Below, piece after piece: positions 21,570 through 33,855 of a stretch of DNA of 64,000 bases. The notes under the pieces are model-generated. The model did no database searches, was not told where the DNA came from, and was given only the letters and a program-made list of their open reading frames with translations. Source of the DNA: Tetradesmus obliquus. Its lineage: Eukaryota > Chlorophyta > Chlorophyceae > Sphaeropleales > Scenedesmaceae. The position numbers and the translations under genes were made by a program. The stretch spans positions 5,005,001 to 5,069,000 of the forward strand of contig CP126195.1 in assembly GCA_030272155.1 (NCBI GenBank). Reading direction: 5' to 3'. The stretch's first letter is position 1, and every line of letters starts with the position of its first letter.

Positions 21570-24500
21570 GCCGCTGCCAGCAGATCGAAGCGCAGCAGTG
21601 GCACGGCTAGAGCCACCGGCACTGCACTGGTGAATGGTCCTAGGGTTTCAGCAGGGTTCAAGGCCTCAAGCGGCATGATTGTTGATCCAAAGGTGGCAGC
21701 AGAGCGTGAGAGAGCAAGAGCAGCATTGATTAGCAGGCAGTCCAGTAAGCCAGCAAGGCCAGGACTGCAGCACTTGACGGTCGCGCCAGGAGGGCAGCGA
21801 ACCATTGATGCCAGCACGGCGGCAGCAGCTGCAGCAGCAGTGGCGCCTACAGCATTGCCGGTGGTGCCTGCCACGAGCAGCTCAGCTGCTGCTGGTGCTG
21901 GTGCTGCTGCTGCTGCTGCTGGCTTTTGGCCCAGTGCAGGCAGCGGCGGCAGCAGCAGCAGCAGCGGCGCCGGCAGCGGCAGCAGCAACAGCAAGCTCAA
22001 CCAGCTGCTGCTGCCCAAGCCAGACAGCAAAAGACAGCAGGGCGGAAGCAGCGTTGGCTCCTGGCCAACTGGCGGCAGCAGCGCCGGCGGCGGCGGCAGC
22101 AGCAACAGCAATCTCAACCAGTTGAAGCCAGGTTCTGGCAATGCCGCCCAGTTGAATCCAAAGTCAAGCAACACAAGAGGGCAGGGCGGCGGCAATGCTG
22201 GCTTTTGGCCGATTGGCAGCAGCAGCAGCAGCGGCGGCAGCAGCGGCGGCCGCAAGTCGCTGCCATCTGCCAGCACTGGTCACTCGGGGCTGTGGCCGCG
22301 CCCTAGCACTGGCGGCAGCAGCAGCAGCAGCAGCGATGACGGCGGCGACAGCAATGGCGGCTATGGCGACAATGTCAATGATTGGGGTGTGGATAATTAT
22401 GATAACTACTGGGGAAGCGACTGCGATGATGAAGGCACATGTTATTACTTAACCAACTCGCCGCCGACATGCGGTACATGCGGCAGCAACTTTGTGTGGG
22501 TATGGGTGCCGTGCGCGCCCTGCCCGCCTGGCTTTGTGTCACCGGGGGGCGACCCGAATGTCGCAACGTGCATTCCGTGCCCCTTTGGGACCGTGCCCAA
22601 TAACGGTCAGACTGAGTGCGGTGAGTGCAACAGGACATTGCAGCTTGCATGGTATGCCACTTGAATGTCAGATTGAGATCTTGGGCTGTTGCAGCTTGCT
22701 TGTTGTCCTACCTAGCTTCAACATTGGTGTCTTCAGCTAGGTATAAAGCCACGTTGCGTGTAGAACTTTCCGTATGCATCATGCAAGCCCATGGCCTTGT
22801 ATTTCACCTGACATATCGCTCACCTTGCACATATCTCTGCTACATTGGCACCACATTCCTACCGGCTACCCTGCTACACATCCTGCTGACTTGCCTTCAC
22901 AACGCCTGCTGCTCCTCTTCTGCTACAGTTGCTGACCCAAACAGCGGCGGCGGCAACAATGGCGGCGGCGGCCTCCCTTACATGTCGCCGCGCCCCCGGC
23001 CCCGCAACTCGCCAACACCATGGCCCCCAAACCCCACCTCTCCTAGTCCCCCACCCAACCCCTCCCCCTCCCCACCATCTCCCTCACCCTCCCCACCTCG
23101 CCCCAGCCCCTCGCCAGGACCCAACCAGCCTGTTGCGGCGCGCAATGTGAAGGTGTTCACGTCCGCGCCCAACCCGGTGTGGGTGGACTTCCTGGTGACG
23201 GGCAGCGCCAAGCCGCTGACAGTGAGCATCGTGAAGGGCACAGGGCCTAAGCACGGCACCCTAGGCGCAATCGACCAGAAGGTGCGGCGGGTGGGGTTTG
23301 CGGCGTGTTGTGGTGGTGTGATGTGGAAAGTTAATGCAGGGCGATTGCAGAGATAGTGCAGTATAGTGTGTGATGTTTTGTTGTGAGACCCCGACTTGAG
23401 TGAGGAATGATGGCAACCTGTGTCAGAACAGAGGATGTAGGGCGACAGGCTCGGGAATTGTGGCTTGTGTTGCTTGTGTGCATGCAATGCCTAAGTGCGC
23501 CACTACAACCAGCTTACACCTTGCTACTTGCTACATTGCGCCATTTTCGCAGGTGCGCAGCGTGGAGTACACGCCGGCGAAGCGCTATTGTGCCATGGAC
23601 GGCACCCCCGACACCTTCCAGTACACGGTCACAGACGCAGCAGGCAACAGTGCCAGCGCTACTGCAGCTGTCGTGGTGGACTGCCCGGACGCGGTCTTCA
23701 CTGAGGACCAATTCATCACGAGTGAGGTCGGCATCCCAGTCGAAATCACTACGCCGGTTGGCGGGGGCGTAGCACCCTACAAGTTTGAGATCACGGGGCC
23801 ACCAAACGACGGCAAAGTGGTTGCAATCATTGCTGGAGAGGGCGACGTAACCTTCACGTACCGGCCAAACGCCACGTATTGCAGCCAGGACGGGTTCGGG
23901 GACTCGTTCGTGTTCGACGTCACGGAGCAGTACGGCACCGTTGCGAGCGGCACGATCGACATCACCATCTTGTGCCCGCCGGGGCCGGTCCCGGGTGCGC
24001 CGGAGCTGATCTTCAACATGACGCCAGGGACCTCATTGCCGATTGATCTTGGGGTGAGCGTTGTTGTCGAGTTGCCAAGTGGGCGCTATTGTACTATCAG
24101 CCGTTCACATGGGTTGTCTGGGTTGTAGCAGAGGCGGCATGTGAAAGGTATGATGCACCTAGCTTGCATGTTGGAGGTTTGTCGATATGGCGGCTTGCTT
24201 GACTGCCTGTCTGTTGGTGTGCGCGATATGCTTGGTTGCCCATCCGCTGCATGCACGCTTGCATGCTTTGCCTATTTCGTGCGATCACGGCATGACTTGC
24301 TGCACACAAACGATCAGCAGCTAATGTTCTCAACAAACACTCACACCAGCTACACCCGTCATTCACATGCGCACACGCGCCATCTCGCGCTGCCGTCTGC
24401 CCGCGAAGGTCACGGGCGTTGGCCCCTTCACATTCGAGATGCTCTCCCCGCCGCTCAATGGCCAGCTCACCAACATCACTTCCGACGGCCTCACCACCTT

Positions 24501-25884
24501 CACACCAGACCCCACCTACTGCAGCATGTTCAACTACTACGATGGCTTCTACTATACGGTCTACGACAAGTACGGCCAGTTCGCGGACGGTGCGGTCACA
24601 CTCAATGTAGTGTGCCCAGACCCACCCACCGCGGACTCGCAGAACTTCGAGACCCCTGCGCAGACCCCCCTGGAGCAACACCTGATCGTCAACAGTACGG
24701 CGCAGCTCTTCTTTGACATCAGCCTGTACCCAAGTCACGGCACCGTGGACGGCGTGGATGACAAACGCGTCTCGCTGTACACACCAGACTTCGACTGGTG
24801 CAGCTTGCAGGACGCGCTCGACAATTGGGGCTTTGACGTGACAGACCTCTTTGGCCAGTTTACGTTTGCGCTCGTCTTCATCAAGGTGACGTGCCCCGCG
24901 GCGCCCAAGCCGCTGGACCAGGTCATCAAGATGCCCGCGCAGCTTGGGCTCGTGATCAACATCACGCTGCTCATCCCGACCGGTGCAACGCCGTTCTACA
25001 TCGAGACCTCAATTGATCCCATGAACGCATTCCTGGGGCCGATCTTGACCAACGACTCGGATCCACGCGTGGCAACCACCACCTTCACGCCCTTTGATGG
25101 CTTCTGCAACTACGAGGACGTCGCGGATCCATTCAATTGGATCGTGTACGATCCTTTTGGCCAGGCAGGGGAAGCCACGTGCGCAGTCATCTTACGATGC
25201 CCGGAAGCCCCGACTGCACGAGATCAAACTGTGCAGCTGAATGTGGGCGAGAAGGAGAAGTTCATCAAGCTGCAGGTCACGGGGTCGCCACCGCTCGACT
25301 ACCTGATCTATGCTCCCCCAGGCAACGGCCAGCTCACAAAGCCCACCATCGACAACACCGTGATCTACACCCCCAACTGGAACTTCTGTTCCGTAGAGGG
25401 GTTTCTAGACACGGTGTTCTACATGGTGAGCGATGCTTTCGGCGCCGCAGCCGACGGCAGCCTCGCGATCAACGTGTTGTGCCCGTCACCGCCCACTGCG
25501 GACGACGCGTATTATGCCATCACGGTGAACACACCGAGCCTGGAAATCAAGCCGGTGTACGGCCCGCCGGGCGGCAACCTCACGGTGAGCGTCAGCGACC
25601 CGCCAGGTTTTGGCACTGTCGTGTATGACAAAGCGCGGGATGTGTTCACATACACGCCGACGAACGGCAGGTGCCCGGCCGGCAAGACGGACGACTTTGT
25701 GTTTGCGGTTGATGATATATATGGGCAGCAGACCGCGTTTGGCACGGTGACGATTGAGTGCCTGCGGACTCGCCGCAGGGGCAGGTTGTTGCTGGAGGGG
25801 TGGGGGCGTATGCTGGCCCTGCCTGGCAGGGCAGGTGGTGGTGGTGGTGATGCGGTTCGCGCTGCTAGCTTGAGCTTTCGCTAG
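19876..25884 (+). CDS. Large secreted modular cell-wall-type protein with seven Ig/cadherin-like repeats
   Basis: Five exons (19876-20125, 20494-22620, 22929-23281, 23553-24053, 24409-25884) give 1568 aa with matching phases. Order: a signal peptide (VIVLAFWICFLLCAPSTGTL), a Cys-rich segment (YSCCTGCTSCSC), a Ser/Ala-rich stretch, an Ala/Lys/Arg-rich likely coiled coil about residues 230-400, Ser/Gly-rich spacers with recurring GFWP motifs, a TNFR/EGF-like Cys module (CGTCGSNFVWVWVPCAPCPP, about 735-790), and a Ser-Pro extensin-like region (SPSPPPNPSPSPPSPSPSPP, about 810-860). Seven tandem ~90-residue repeats follow (about 862-1545), each with a YTP...YCS-like motif, a D.F.Y.V.D.FG motif and a terminal CP.PPTA. 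Secretion and hydroxyproline glycosylation are inferred. I recognise no named orthologue. The repeat type is common in bacterial adhesins, so transfer is possible, but the introns show it is now a eukaryotic gene. Confidence 0.85.
23132..25763 (+). repeat. Seven tandem protein repeats, each with two conserved cysteines
   Basis: Repeats end at VVVDCPD, IDITILCPPG, TLNVVCPD, VFIKVTCPA, CAVILRCPE, AINVLCPS and TVTIECLR. The first cysteine of each lies in motifs such as KRYCAMDG, ATYCSQDG, PTYCSMF, FDWCSLQD, DGFCNYED, WNFCSVEG and NGRCPAGK. The constant spacing suggests one disulfide per repeat. Introns at 23282-23552 and 24054-24408 are both phase 0 and fall at similar places inside repeats 1 and 3. 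Confidence 0.85.
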
Positions 25885-28800
25885 CAGGGGGCTGGCTGGC
25901 CTTGCTTGTCGTGCATATGTGTGCATGCAGTGCATGTGTGAAGGTGGATGTTGAGTGGTCCTCAAGTGCGGGTACATGGTGGGCTGCCTTGGGTATGCCA
26001 TGGCCCAGGTGTGCAATCAGGTGCTGCCAGTTGGTGGCGGCCCGAGCATTGCAGGTGGTAGTTGCATGCGAGGCATTGCAGGGTGAGGATACCTTTTGAA
26101 GCGAGCATTGATTGCTGTGTATCAAAGTCACCACACAGCCGCTTCCTACAGTTGTACTGTGATTGTTTTGTGAAGCGGCTTGGTCAGCTCGATATGCTGG
26201 CTGTCACACTCGCACCTGGTGCAGTATGCCATACTACGGTGTGTCCTGATAGCAGAGGATAGTATGATTTGGCACATGCCATGTTGCATATGTTTGTCAA
26301 GGCACTTGATCATCCATTGGACTCGCCGGTTGCGCTGACAGCACGCGTTGCCATGCACTACTCAGCTGGTTGGAGACAGCAAATGCTGACTTGATTGCTG
26401 GAAGCAGATGGTGCTGCTGCAGCAGGTGCACCTGCTAACCACGTGGTTATGCCGATTCAGCAGTTCATTTTTTGCAAGTGCTACAGTTACCACAGGCCTA
26501 GACAAATACAAAGGTTTGCATTGTGTGCATTGCCTGGGTCAACTCAGTCGTTGCAAGGCACACTATATGCGCGTTGCCATGCACAGCAGTGTACCGTATG
26601 GCCCAAGGACACATGCTGTTTGTGCTGAGCCCAACTGGGGCTTTGACATGTCCTGTCAGCGCATGCTAACGCTGGGCTGTGCTATGCTTTTTATATATGT
26701 ACGTACACATGTGTGTGTTTGAGTTTGGTATTATCTATAAAGCCAAGGCTGTACATGCATGAGTGTATGCCGTTGTCATATTGCACAATGCTGGCATGAA
26801 GCCCTGGCATATGATGCTTGCAGGTTATGCTGTGCAGCTGATGTGGATGATATTGCCTTTATGCTTCACCCTGGTTTATGTGAGGCAGCTACGAGTTATA
26901 CTTTGGTAGGTTGTGCGCTGTCCATACGACACAGCATGCTTAGATCTATGCCCAGATCGTTGCAGTAGCGCACGTACTGCTGCTGCTGTTGCTATTGTGG
27001 CTATGCGACTGAACATCTGTTGCTGCTTGTGGGTTGCCCTGCTGCAGCGGCTGCAAACACAGCTGTTTGCAAACCTATTTTTGAAGTGACATTTTGATTG
27101 ATGTGTTTTAGCTCACCCAGCATTGTCAAAGCAGCTCAGTGTGTGGGGATGGTACCCTATGGTGTGTTGGGTTGGTACCATCCGGTGGCTTGCACCAACA
27201 TTATGGGTCATGCAGCAGTGCCTGGGGTGAACCCCAACGTTCTTTTGTGCAGCTGTGGCAGTGTTGTATCTGTGCATGGTCCCCTGCAGAGTTACATGGC
27301 TGTAGAGTTCGCTGCCAAACAGGCAACTGGAGCCTCAGTGTGTGCTTTGCTTGGCAGGATGCTGCTCCAGTTGCATGGTGCAGCATTTGGCAGCTGCCAA
27401 GCTGACCGCAAATCCTTTGGGTTATAATCAGCCAAAGCGCAGCATGTTGCCCGTGGTGAACATCACTGTTGCTTGGGCCTTGTGCTGGTTTGCAACTTGC
27501 AATACAATTGAAATGTATTCATGCATCTGGGCATGTTGACTGCTAAGCTGCGCTGCTAGCACTGGCAGTGCACTGTGCTTTGAAACTATGTGTTCCTGAC
27601 CGTGCACGGTGCTGTGCGTGTGAGTGACTTTGCTACCTGTGCCGTTGCGTCCTGCAGAGCTGTGCCTCTCTTTTATGCCATCATTGGCATCATGCCGCAA
27701 CCAGCTGGCTCGCATGCCTGCAGCACTAGCCGGTCGGCCATCTGTTGGCTCTGGTGTGACAAAACCCTCCTCTTGCTGTTGGCTGTTGGTGCTGCACTGA
27801 CGCACTGGTGTATTGCTACCGTGTGATAGCTGTGCAATGTTGCTGCAAGGCGCCCTGCGCCTGTGAGCAGGCGGCGCTAGGATAGACAAGTAGCCTCGTC
27901 CCAACTGCCCATCCTCGGTAAATTGTAAACATATGTCAATGTTACAGGTCACCACATGACAAGAGCTTCGTGGTCAAATAACTGGGGGGGGGGGGGTGGC
28001 AACAGACAGCTGCAGAGATCAACCAAGCAGACGCACTGTGCAAGAAACAGTCAGTCAGACCACTTCATCATCACCATCATCATTAACGAAGTGCAAGTCA
28101 GACTGCTAGCTGCAGCTGCTGTCAACCACAGAGCAGTAGCGCACTCGCAGCCGCGCTGCGTTCGCAGCTGCGCTGCGTTCGCAGCTGCGCTGCATTTACC
28201 AACATGCTGCTGCACTCTTGCATTGCCGCAACCGTCACGGTACTGGGCAGGCGTCAGCAGCCACGGCACTAACACCGCAGATCTGTCTAGACCAATCTGA
28301 GTCCAAAGAAAAAGGCAACCCAGGCAAGCCAGTACGCTTGACTTTGCCTCAGGCTGGTGTTTGCAAAATCTTAGGGCAGACAACCTGGTGCATCCACGAC
28401 CAACCCCATTCAACACGCAGCGCAACTTGGGCTCTGCAGCAGTGCAAACGCAAGTGTGCAGCGCTGCTGCTGGCACTTGCTGGTGCAGCATGGCATGCAG
28501 AAAGCTGTGCTGTCCCACCATTGGCTGGAGGACTAGCTTCAGCACAGACCAAACTTGCAGGGGACAGAAAGCATGCTGATGCGGTCAGCCTTGAGGAACA
28601 GCATTGATGAGCATCCAATGCTTCAAGCAGCCGCAACAATTGACGCTAAGCATGGCAGCGCTGCGTGCTGCATGCTGTGCAGAGAGAGTGCCACAGCGTG
28701 CAGTGCGAGTCACCAGCTGCGTGTTTTATCATACACACTTGCATGCAACGCCCAGTCCCTGCACTATGGCATACCCTCCCACAAACTTCCAGCGCTGCCG

Positions 28801-28977
28801 CCGCTGCCACCATGGGTGTTGCCAGCAGCTGCTACCGCCTGTGTGCAGCTGAACTGCACCTGGTGCTGGTACTGCAAATTACACCTTGCTGGCGCCGCGG
28901 GTGACACCTTGTTGGTACCGCCAGCCAACACCTGGCAAGTCTTACACCGGCAGACTTGGGCGGGGGTCTACTGGTCC
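25885..28977. other. Intergenic stretch, no gene recognised
   Basis: Convergent 3' flanks of the wall-protein gene and the Ubl-Myb gene. ORFs are short and without recognisable domains. Notable bits are a poly-G run near 27983-27996 and 2.5 copies of a 17-bp unit CGCTGCGTTCGCAGCTG at 28154-28196. Confidence 0.5.
28942..28946 (-). promoter_or_regulatory. Candidate TGTAA poly(A) signal of the Ubl-Myb gene
   Basis: TGTAA on the minus strand about 130 nt after the stop at 29077. Another match sits closer, at 29053-29057. Confidence 0.35.
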
Positions 28978-29060
28978 AGCATTGCTTGAAGGTGCGCAGC
29001 TATGCATTTACCACGGTCCCTTGGGACCCTGGAGCCATATAATTTCGTCCTTTTACACAT
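28978..29060 (+). repeat. Dispersed repeat, copy B
   Basis: Matches 15083-15160 in the same plus orientation. Here it overlaps the 3' flank of the minus-strand Ubl-Myb gene. Confidence 0.7.
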
Positions 29061-29076
29061 GTGCTGGCGGCGCCGC

Positions 29077-32000
29077 TTACACCTTGATGTTTTCCTGCTC
29101 GATCAGCGCGCGCACGCGGTCCTTGAGCTGCCAGGGCAGCGTAAGGCCGCGCTCGGGCCTGCCCTGGATGATGGTGAGGCACAGGTTGCGGAACTTGTCC
29201 TTGCACTGCATGTTGTTCTTGCTGGCCAGGCGCGGGTCCTGCAGGAAAGACAGCAGTAACATAGCACAGCACATCGTTAGGATAAGAACTCCTCAAAGCC
29301 AAAGTTTGACGCATGCACTATCCCATCATGTTGTTCTTGCTGGCCAGGCGCGGGTCCTGCAGGCAGTGCACAACAACAGCAGCCAAGAGGGTATCACCCG
29401 GAGCGAAGCATGTCATTCAGCGCCAGTGGACTGCGTGCAAGCGCTCATGTGCCGATCAGGCGTGGGTCTTGCAGGCAGCGCAACAACACGGCGGCCAGTA
29501 CAACACAACAATATCTCCCTGAAAAAACAAAACACTTTCTCCCTGGAACAAACACATACATACATGCTGCCTCACCATGACGCTGGTGCGCCACGCGGAC
29601 ATCCCGTACTGCTCCCCACTCCCGACCAGCAGACACAACACCCACACCTTGATAGATGAACAACCACATAACACAAAGCCAAACATGCAAGCCATCCACC
29701 CACCATGACAATCGTGCGCCACGCGGACAGCCCATACTTCTCCACGCCCTCGATCAGCGCCTCGATCTGCTCCGTGGTCCAGCGCGTCTTGCGGGATGGC
29801 GTGCGCGCGCCGCCCGTGGCGCTGGTGTAGGCGGCGCTGGCCAGCGCCTCGTCCACCATGGGCACGTGCTCCAGGTCCTCGGGGATCTTTGCAGAGCGCA
29901 TTAACACAGAGATATGTTGTTGAGGATGAGCGCAATGTGCATGTGGACACAGTCTGTTGTGAGAACACAGTTGTGGTGTGTTGTTGGTTAATCAGCGCCT
30001 CATCCACCATGGGCACGTGCTCCAGGTCCTCGGGTATCTGCGGAGTGCATGTGGATACAGTTTTGGTTGAGATCACGGTTGCAAGTTTTGTGTGAAGTGA
30101 TTAGCGCCTCGTCCACCAAGGGCACGTGCTCCAGGTCCTCGGGAATGTGCAGTGCATAAGTATCGAAGAGCAGATTCAGATTGTTGCTGACAAGATAGGT
30201 ATGCAGGGTGCTTCATCCAGTCTGCAAAACATGCGGTTGAGTTGGTTCGCACCTTCTCCAGATCCTGCAGACTGCATGGATACCGTGGCTGAGTTTAACG
30301 TTGCATGATGCAATGCCCCTACTGTCGAAACCAGCAGCGCATGCAGCTGCTGTTTGGGCTGCAGTGAAACCAGAGCGCTGCCGTACTATGATGTACCAGC
30401 TGCACGTGTGTCATGTGTGTATGTTTGAGACCAGTCAACTTTTGGGGCTCACCATAATGCGCAGGATGATGGAGCTGTTGTTGCCCACGTTGTAATGGGC
30501 CAGCGGCATTGCACTGCCGTCGTCCTTGGCATCAGCCATCTCCTCGCCAGTCTCAGTGAGCAGCGTCTGCAGCAGCAGCAGCAGCAGGTCACCATACGTT
30601 CAGCAACATGCAGCGCAGGACACGCGACAACAGTGGCTCCACAGGCATGATCAGCAACTGCTACTGCACAATGCAGCAGCGCCACGCGCATGTGACCCAA
30701 ACATGCTACAGCATGCGCACCGGCAGCAGTAGCAGCCCACCCTCCCTGTCAAGAGCACCCTGTTGCTGTGCATAGCCAGCTGCTACAACCTCGACCGCAA
30801 TAATGTCAGCCGCCTCCCCTACCTGCAGTGCTGGCAGCAGCTTGTTGTGTGCCTGGTACTGGAACAGGCGCTTCAGCATCATCACGTCACCATTCATGGG
30901 CACCTCCACAATGCCAGTCCTGCAGGAATGCGGCGACAGCAGCAGCAGCAGCACTGTCAGCTACGGCAGCAGCAGCGGCACCACTGTCAGCTATGACAGC
31001 AGCAGATCCAGCTGCGGTGACAGTCGAGGCATGACCAATTGCTGTGCACTCCTGCCGCATGTGCGTGCTGTTGTCCCCTGCAGCAGACAACCATTTGAAC
31101 GAAATGCAGCAACATACGGCATAGCCCGCTCGGTGTTACACGCTGCTGACCATACAGGTAGGCGCCACCAGCTGCCAAAAACATATCTGCTGATGCTAGA
31201 ACCAAAACAGCCATAGCGGCCGCACCTCTCAGTGAGCTCGATGTCCTGCAGCTCAGGAGGCAGGTCCAGCGTGAACTGAATGGTGGCCAGGTGCCCGGAG
31301 CGCTTGGCTGCAGCCAGCGCCTGGTAGTCTGCCTTGCGCACGGTCTCCACCTGCTGCCGCTGCAGCTCGGCTGCGGTTGAGGATGTAAGCGACGGTGTGT
31401 TATGTGGAGCAGACCGCAGCAGCGCAGGCGGCAGCGACAGCAGCAGGGCGTAAGGCTAGCGGCGCCATCAGGCAGGGGGCCCAGGGGATGCTGAAAACAA
31501 TCGAGATATCTGCAGCCCGGCGCACCCCTTCAGACAGCAACATAGATGAATCGAAAGGCCCTACCATCTGCTCAGATGTGTGTGCTTCGAAGTAGCTGCC
31601 ATACGGACCACACCAATACAGCCACTCATATCAAGCATGCTTGGCCTTCCCTGCAACCAGCCATCAGCCCTCCTCCACATGCCTGCCTGCCTGCCAAGCA
31701 GCCAGTGCACCCCGTGTGTGTGTGTGGGTGTGTGAGCTCACATGAATAGTACTCGCCCAGCTCATCTGGCGCGCCAACCTGGTGCGCAGCAAACATCTGC
31801 GCGTCGTGCGCCGCCTGCAGCTGCAGCGCGTCCGGCATCAGGTGCACCTGCTGCCCATTTGCGTCGACCAGCTGCTGCACAGTGAGCCCCTGGATGTTCA
31901 GGCTTCCTGCAACTGCAGCAGCCATGGCAGCCGGGTCCAGCTGCATACCTGCAGTCAGCGCTGCTGACACCGGCACTGCTCCTGCAAGCGCTGCAGCTGA

Positions 32001-32432
32001 GGCAGCATCCAGCTGCCCTCCAGCAGCTGCTGCAGCCAGCTGCGCCTGCACCGCCTGCAGCTGCAGCTCGTGCTGCTGCGCTGCGTGCTGCGCCGCCTCT
32101 GCGTTGATCTGCGCTATCTGCGCGGCTGTTGCTGCAGCTTGTGCGACCGCTGCTGCCTGCATGTCGGCTTCGTTGCCCTGCGGCTGCAGGTGCTCTAGGC
32201 CTTGCACCTGCAGGCCTGCTGACACTGCAGCAGCAGCTGCTGCTGCTGCAGCGGCATCCGCGCCAGCATCGTGCGCCCCAAGGCCTGCTGCATGTAGGTC
32301 TTGGTGAAGTTGACCCTGCTGGTCATCTGCTTGGGGCGCTGCGACAGTACCGTCCATTGGAAGCTGTCCAACTGCTATGTGCTGCGCTGTGAACTGGTCG
32401 TCACTGCTTCGACAGACACCAATTGCGTTCAT
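29077..32432 (-). CDS. Telomere-repeat-binding-factor-like protein (ubiquitin-like + C-terminal Myb)
   Basis: Six exons on the minus strand: 32432-31742, 31370-31226, 30919-30823, 30566-30453, 29886-29704 and 29238-29077 (1392 nt, 463 aa, all phases matched). Residues 1-230 are Ala/Gln-rich. Residues about 258-349 form a ubiquitin-like domain (VPMNGDVMMLKRLFQ ... NSSIILRIM). Residues about 381-430 form a single Myb/SANT domain (KTRWTTEQIEALIEGVEKYG, LSAWRTIVM, DPRLASKNNMQCKDKFRNL). A central Ubl with a C-terminal Myb is the architecture of plant TRFL/TRP1 proteins, which bind TTTAGGG-type repeats. The telobox-like KDKFRNL has Phe where plants have Trp (LKDKWRN), so DNA specificity may differ. 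The start is the ATG at 32432; upstream in-frame codons look non-coding. Acceptor 29887 is AAG rather than CAG. Exons of the Myb half have partial copies in introns. Confidence 0.85.
29330..29476 (-). repeat. Two upstream copies of the 5' end of the last Ubl-Myb exon
   Basis: On the minus strand, CCTGCAG|GACCCGCGCCTGG then CCAGCAAGAACAACATGATG (29320-29360) and CCTGCAAGACCCACGCCTG (29452-29476) repeat the acceptor and start of exon 29238-29077 (DPRLASKNNM). Both precede the intact exon in transcription, and the farther copy has lost the CAG. Confidence 0.85.
29576..29615 (-). repeat. Downstream copy of the 3' end of Myb exon 29886-29704
   Basis: The minus strand encodes YGMSAWRTSVM followed by GTGAGG, a copy of YGLSAWRTIVM|GTGGGT. 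It carries the donor and lies downstream of the intact exon. Confidence 0.85.
29990..30150 (-). repeat. Two upstream copies of the 5' end of Myb exon 29886-29704
   Basis: Copies at about 29995-30043 and 30098-30147 encode IPEDLEHVPMVDEAL and IPEDLEHVPLVDEAL. The first is preceded by a consensus CCGCAG acceptor, better than the AAG preceding the intact exon. The second reads GCAC instead of GCAG. Confidence 0.85.
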
Positions 32433-33855
32433 TTGCGACCAAAATGAGTTGCGCGCATAGCAGCACAGCAGCAGCACAGCAGCAGCACAGGGCATGGGTG
32501 AGCACACAACAGGTGCAGCATGCTTTGTGATGATGATGGTGCTGGCAAAACATGTAGCATGCCCACAGGGCTGCCATTAGCACACACACAGCTGAGCTGC
32601 TGAAGCTGTTGCGCTGTGAACACAACGTCAATGCATGATCTTGACCAGCAGTCTTGCACCTGTGGCTGTCAGTGACCATCAAGTCAACAACTCACAAAGC
32701 CCAGACTGCAGCAAACCCCACACACACCTGTGACCAAACTCGCCTTCCTGCCTTGGTCGCTTTGCCTCCCTCCCATGCTCGTCCAGTGATGCATCCATGT
32801 ATCGTAACTTGCCTTTCCTCGATCAAGGATGGCTACGATCTTCAGCCCTGGGCAGGGTCCAACACACACAGCAACAGCTGCTCGCTGACTAGCTCAAGTT
32901 GTCGCACCCCATCAACCACAGCGTTTGCTAGAACATAATCACGAAGTCTATTTGAGATCGCTTACAGCACAGCACAGGAACAGGGTCTTCCCTGGTTGTG
33001 GACAGACAGCGCTCCGTTTGCGACGCATGCAAGCTGCTCATGCACGACCTTCTACGGCACGGAGTAGCAGGCCACCTTCGCACATACCCCATTTCAAACC
33101 TGCCCTGGGCCCTGAGGTTTCCCCTACGCCCTTGCGACCTAGAGGTTCCCTGGCGGGGTGCAGCACCACCAAGCCGTGCATGGTCCCAGCGCCCCGTCTA
33201 GACCCCCGTGCTCACCGAAACTGTGCCAGGTTGCTTGTGAGGCTCCTTGCCGGGTGATGTGCTGACAGCGGCTGTCCTCCCGTGTGGTGCACGGGTGGCG
33301 TATCTGCGCACTTTGCTGCTCCTGATTGCTTGATGAACTTGTTGCTGTAACTTTGCATTGGCTTTCATGGGCGTTTAACTCTTGGGCATGAGCTTTTAAC
33401 AACCTTGTCACAAGTGTCAAAGCCTCGGCCTCACAAAGCCGCTCGTGTTGGTTCGTTGTGCTTACAGTGTTCTTCCAACTCTAACTCGAAAGTCCGGGCA
33501 ACTGGCCAGACGAATGTACGTGCACAGTGCTGCCAAAGATGTACACATTGCGCTGCAGTGCTTCTGCTGCAGTACAGACAGTGCACAGTGAAGCCTGCTG
33601 AATGCCTGAAAATCGTAACAACGTTGAACTATTCTGTATTCAAGCCCTGTATGTTGCTGGACTGACGAAAGGGCTCCGTGTTGCAAGTGAAGGGTGTTGT
33701 TGCTTGATGACATCGTCAACTTGACATGGCATTGCATGCCTGGCATATGGGTGTTGCACATGGGCCGATCACCTGCAGCACAGCTGAACAGCCCTGCCTT
33801 GGTCTAGCAAAGCTCAAGCAGTAGCAGCCGCAGCCAGCAAACAGACTAGTCGACA
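32433..33855. other. Divergent promoter region between Ubl-Myb and cyclic-nucleotide-binding genes
   Basis: About 1.4 kb between two head-to-head start codons. No ORF with recognisable homology and no clear TATA box were found. It should contain both promoters and 5' UTRs. Confidence 0.5.

Noticed and set aside
20612..22276. 554-codon minus-strand ORF rich in Leu/Ala/Cys
   Set aside because: It is the antisense shadow of the GCA/CAG-rich second exon of the secreted protein.
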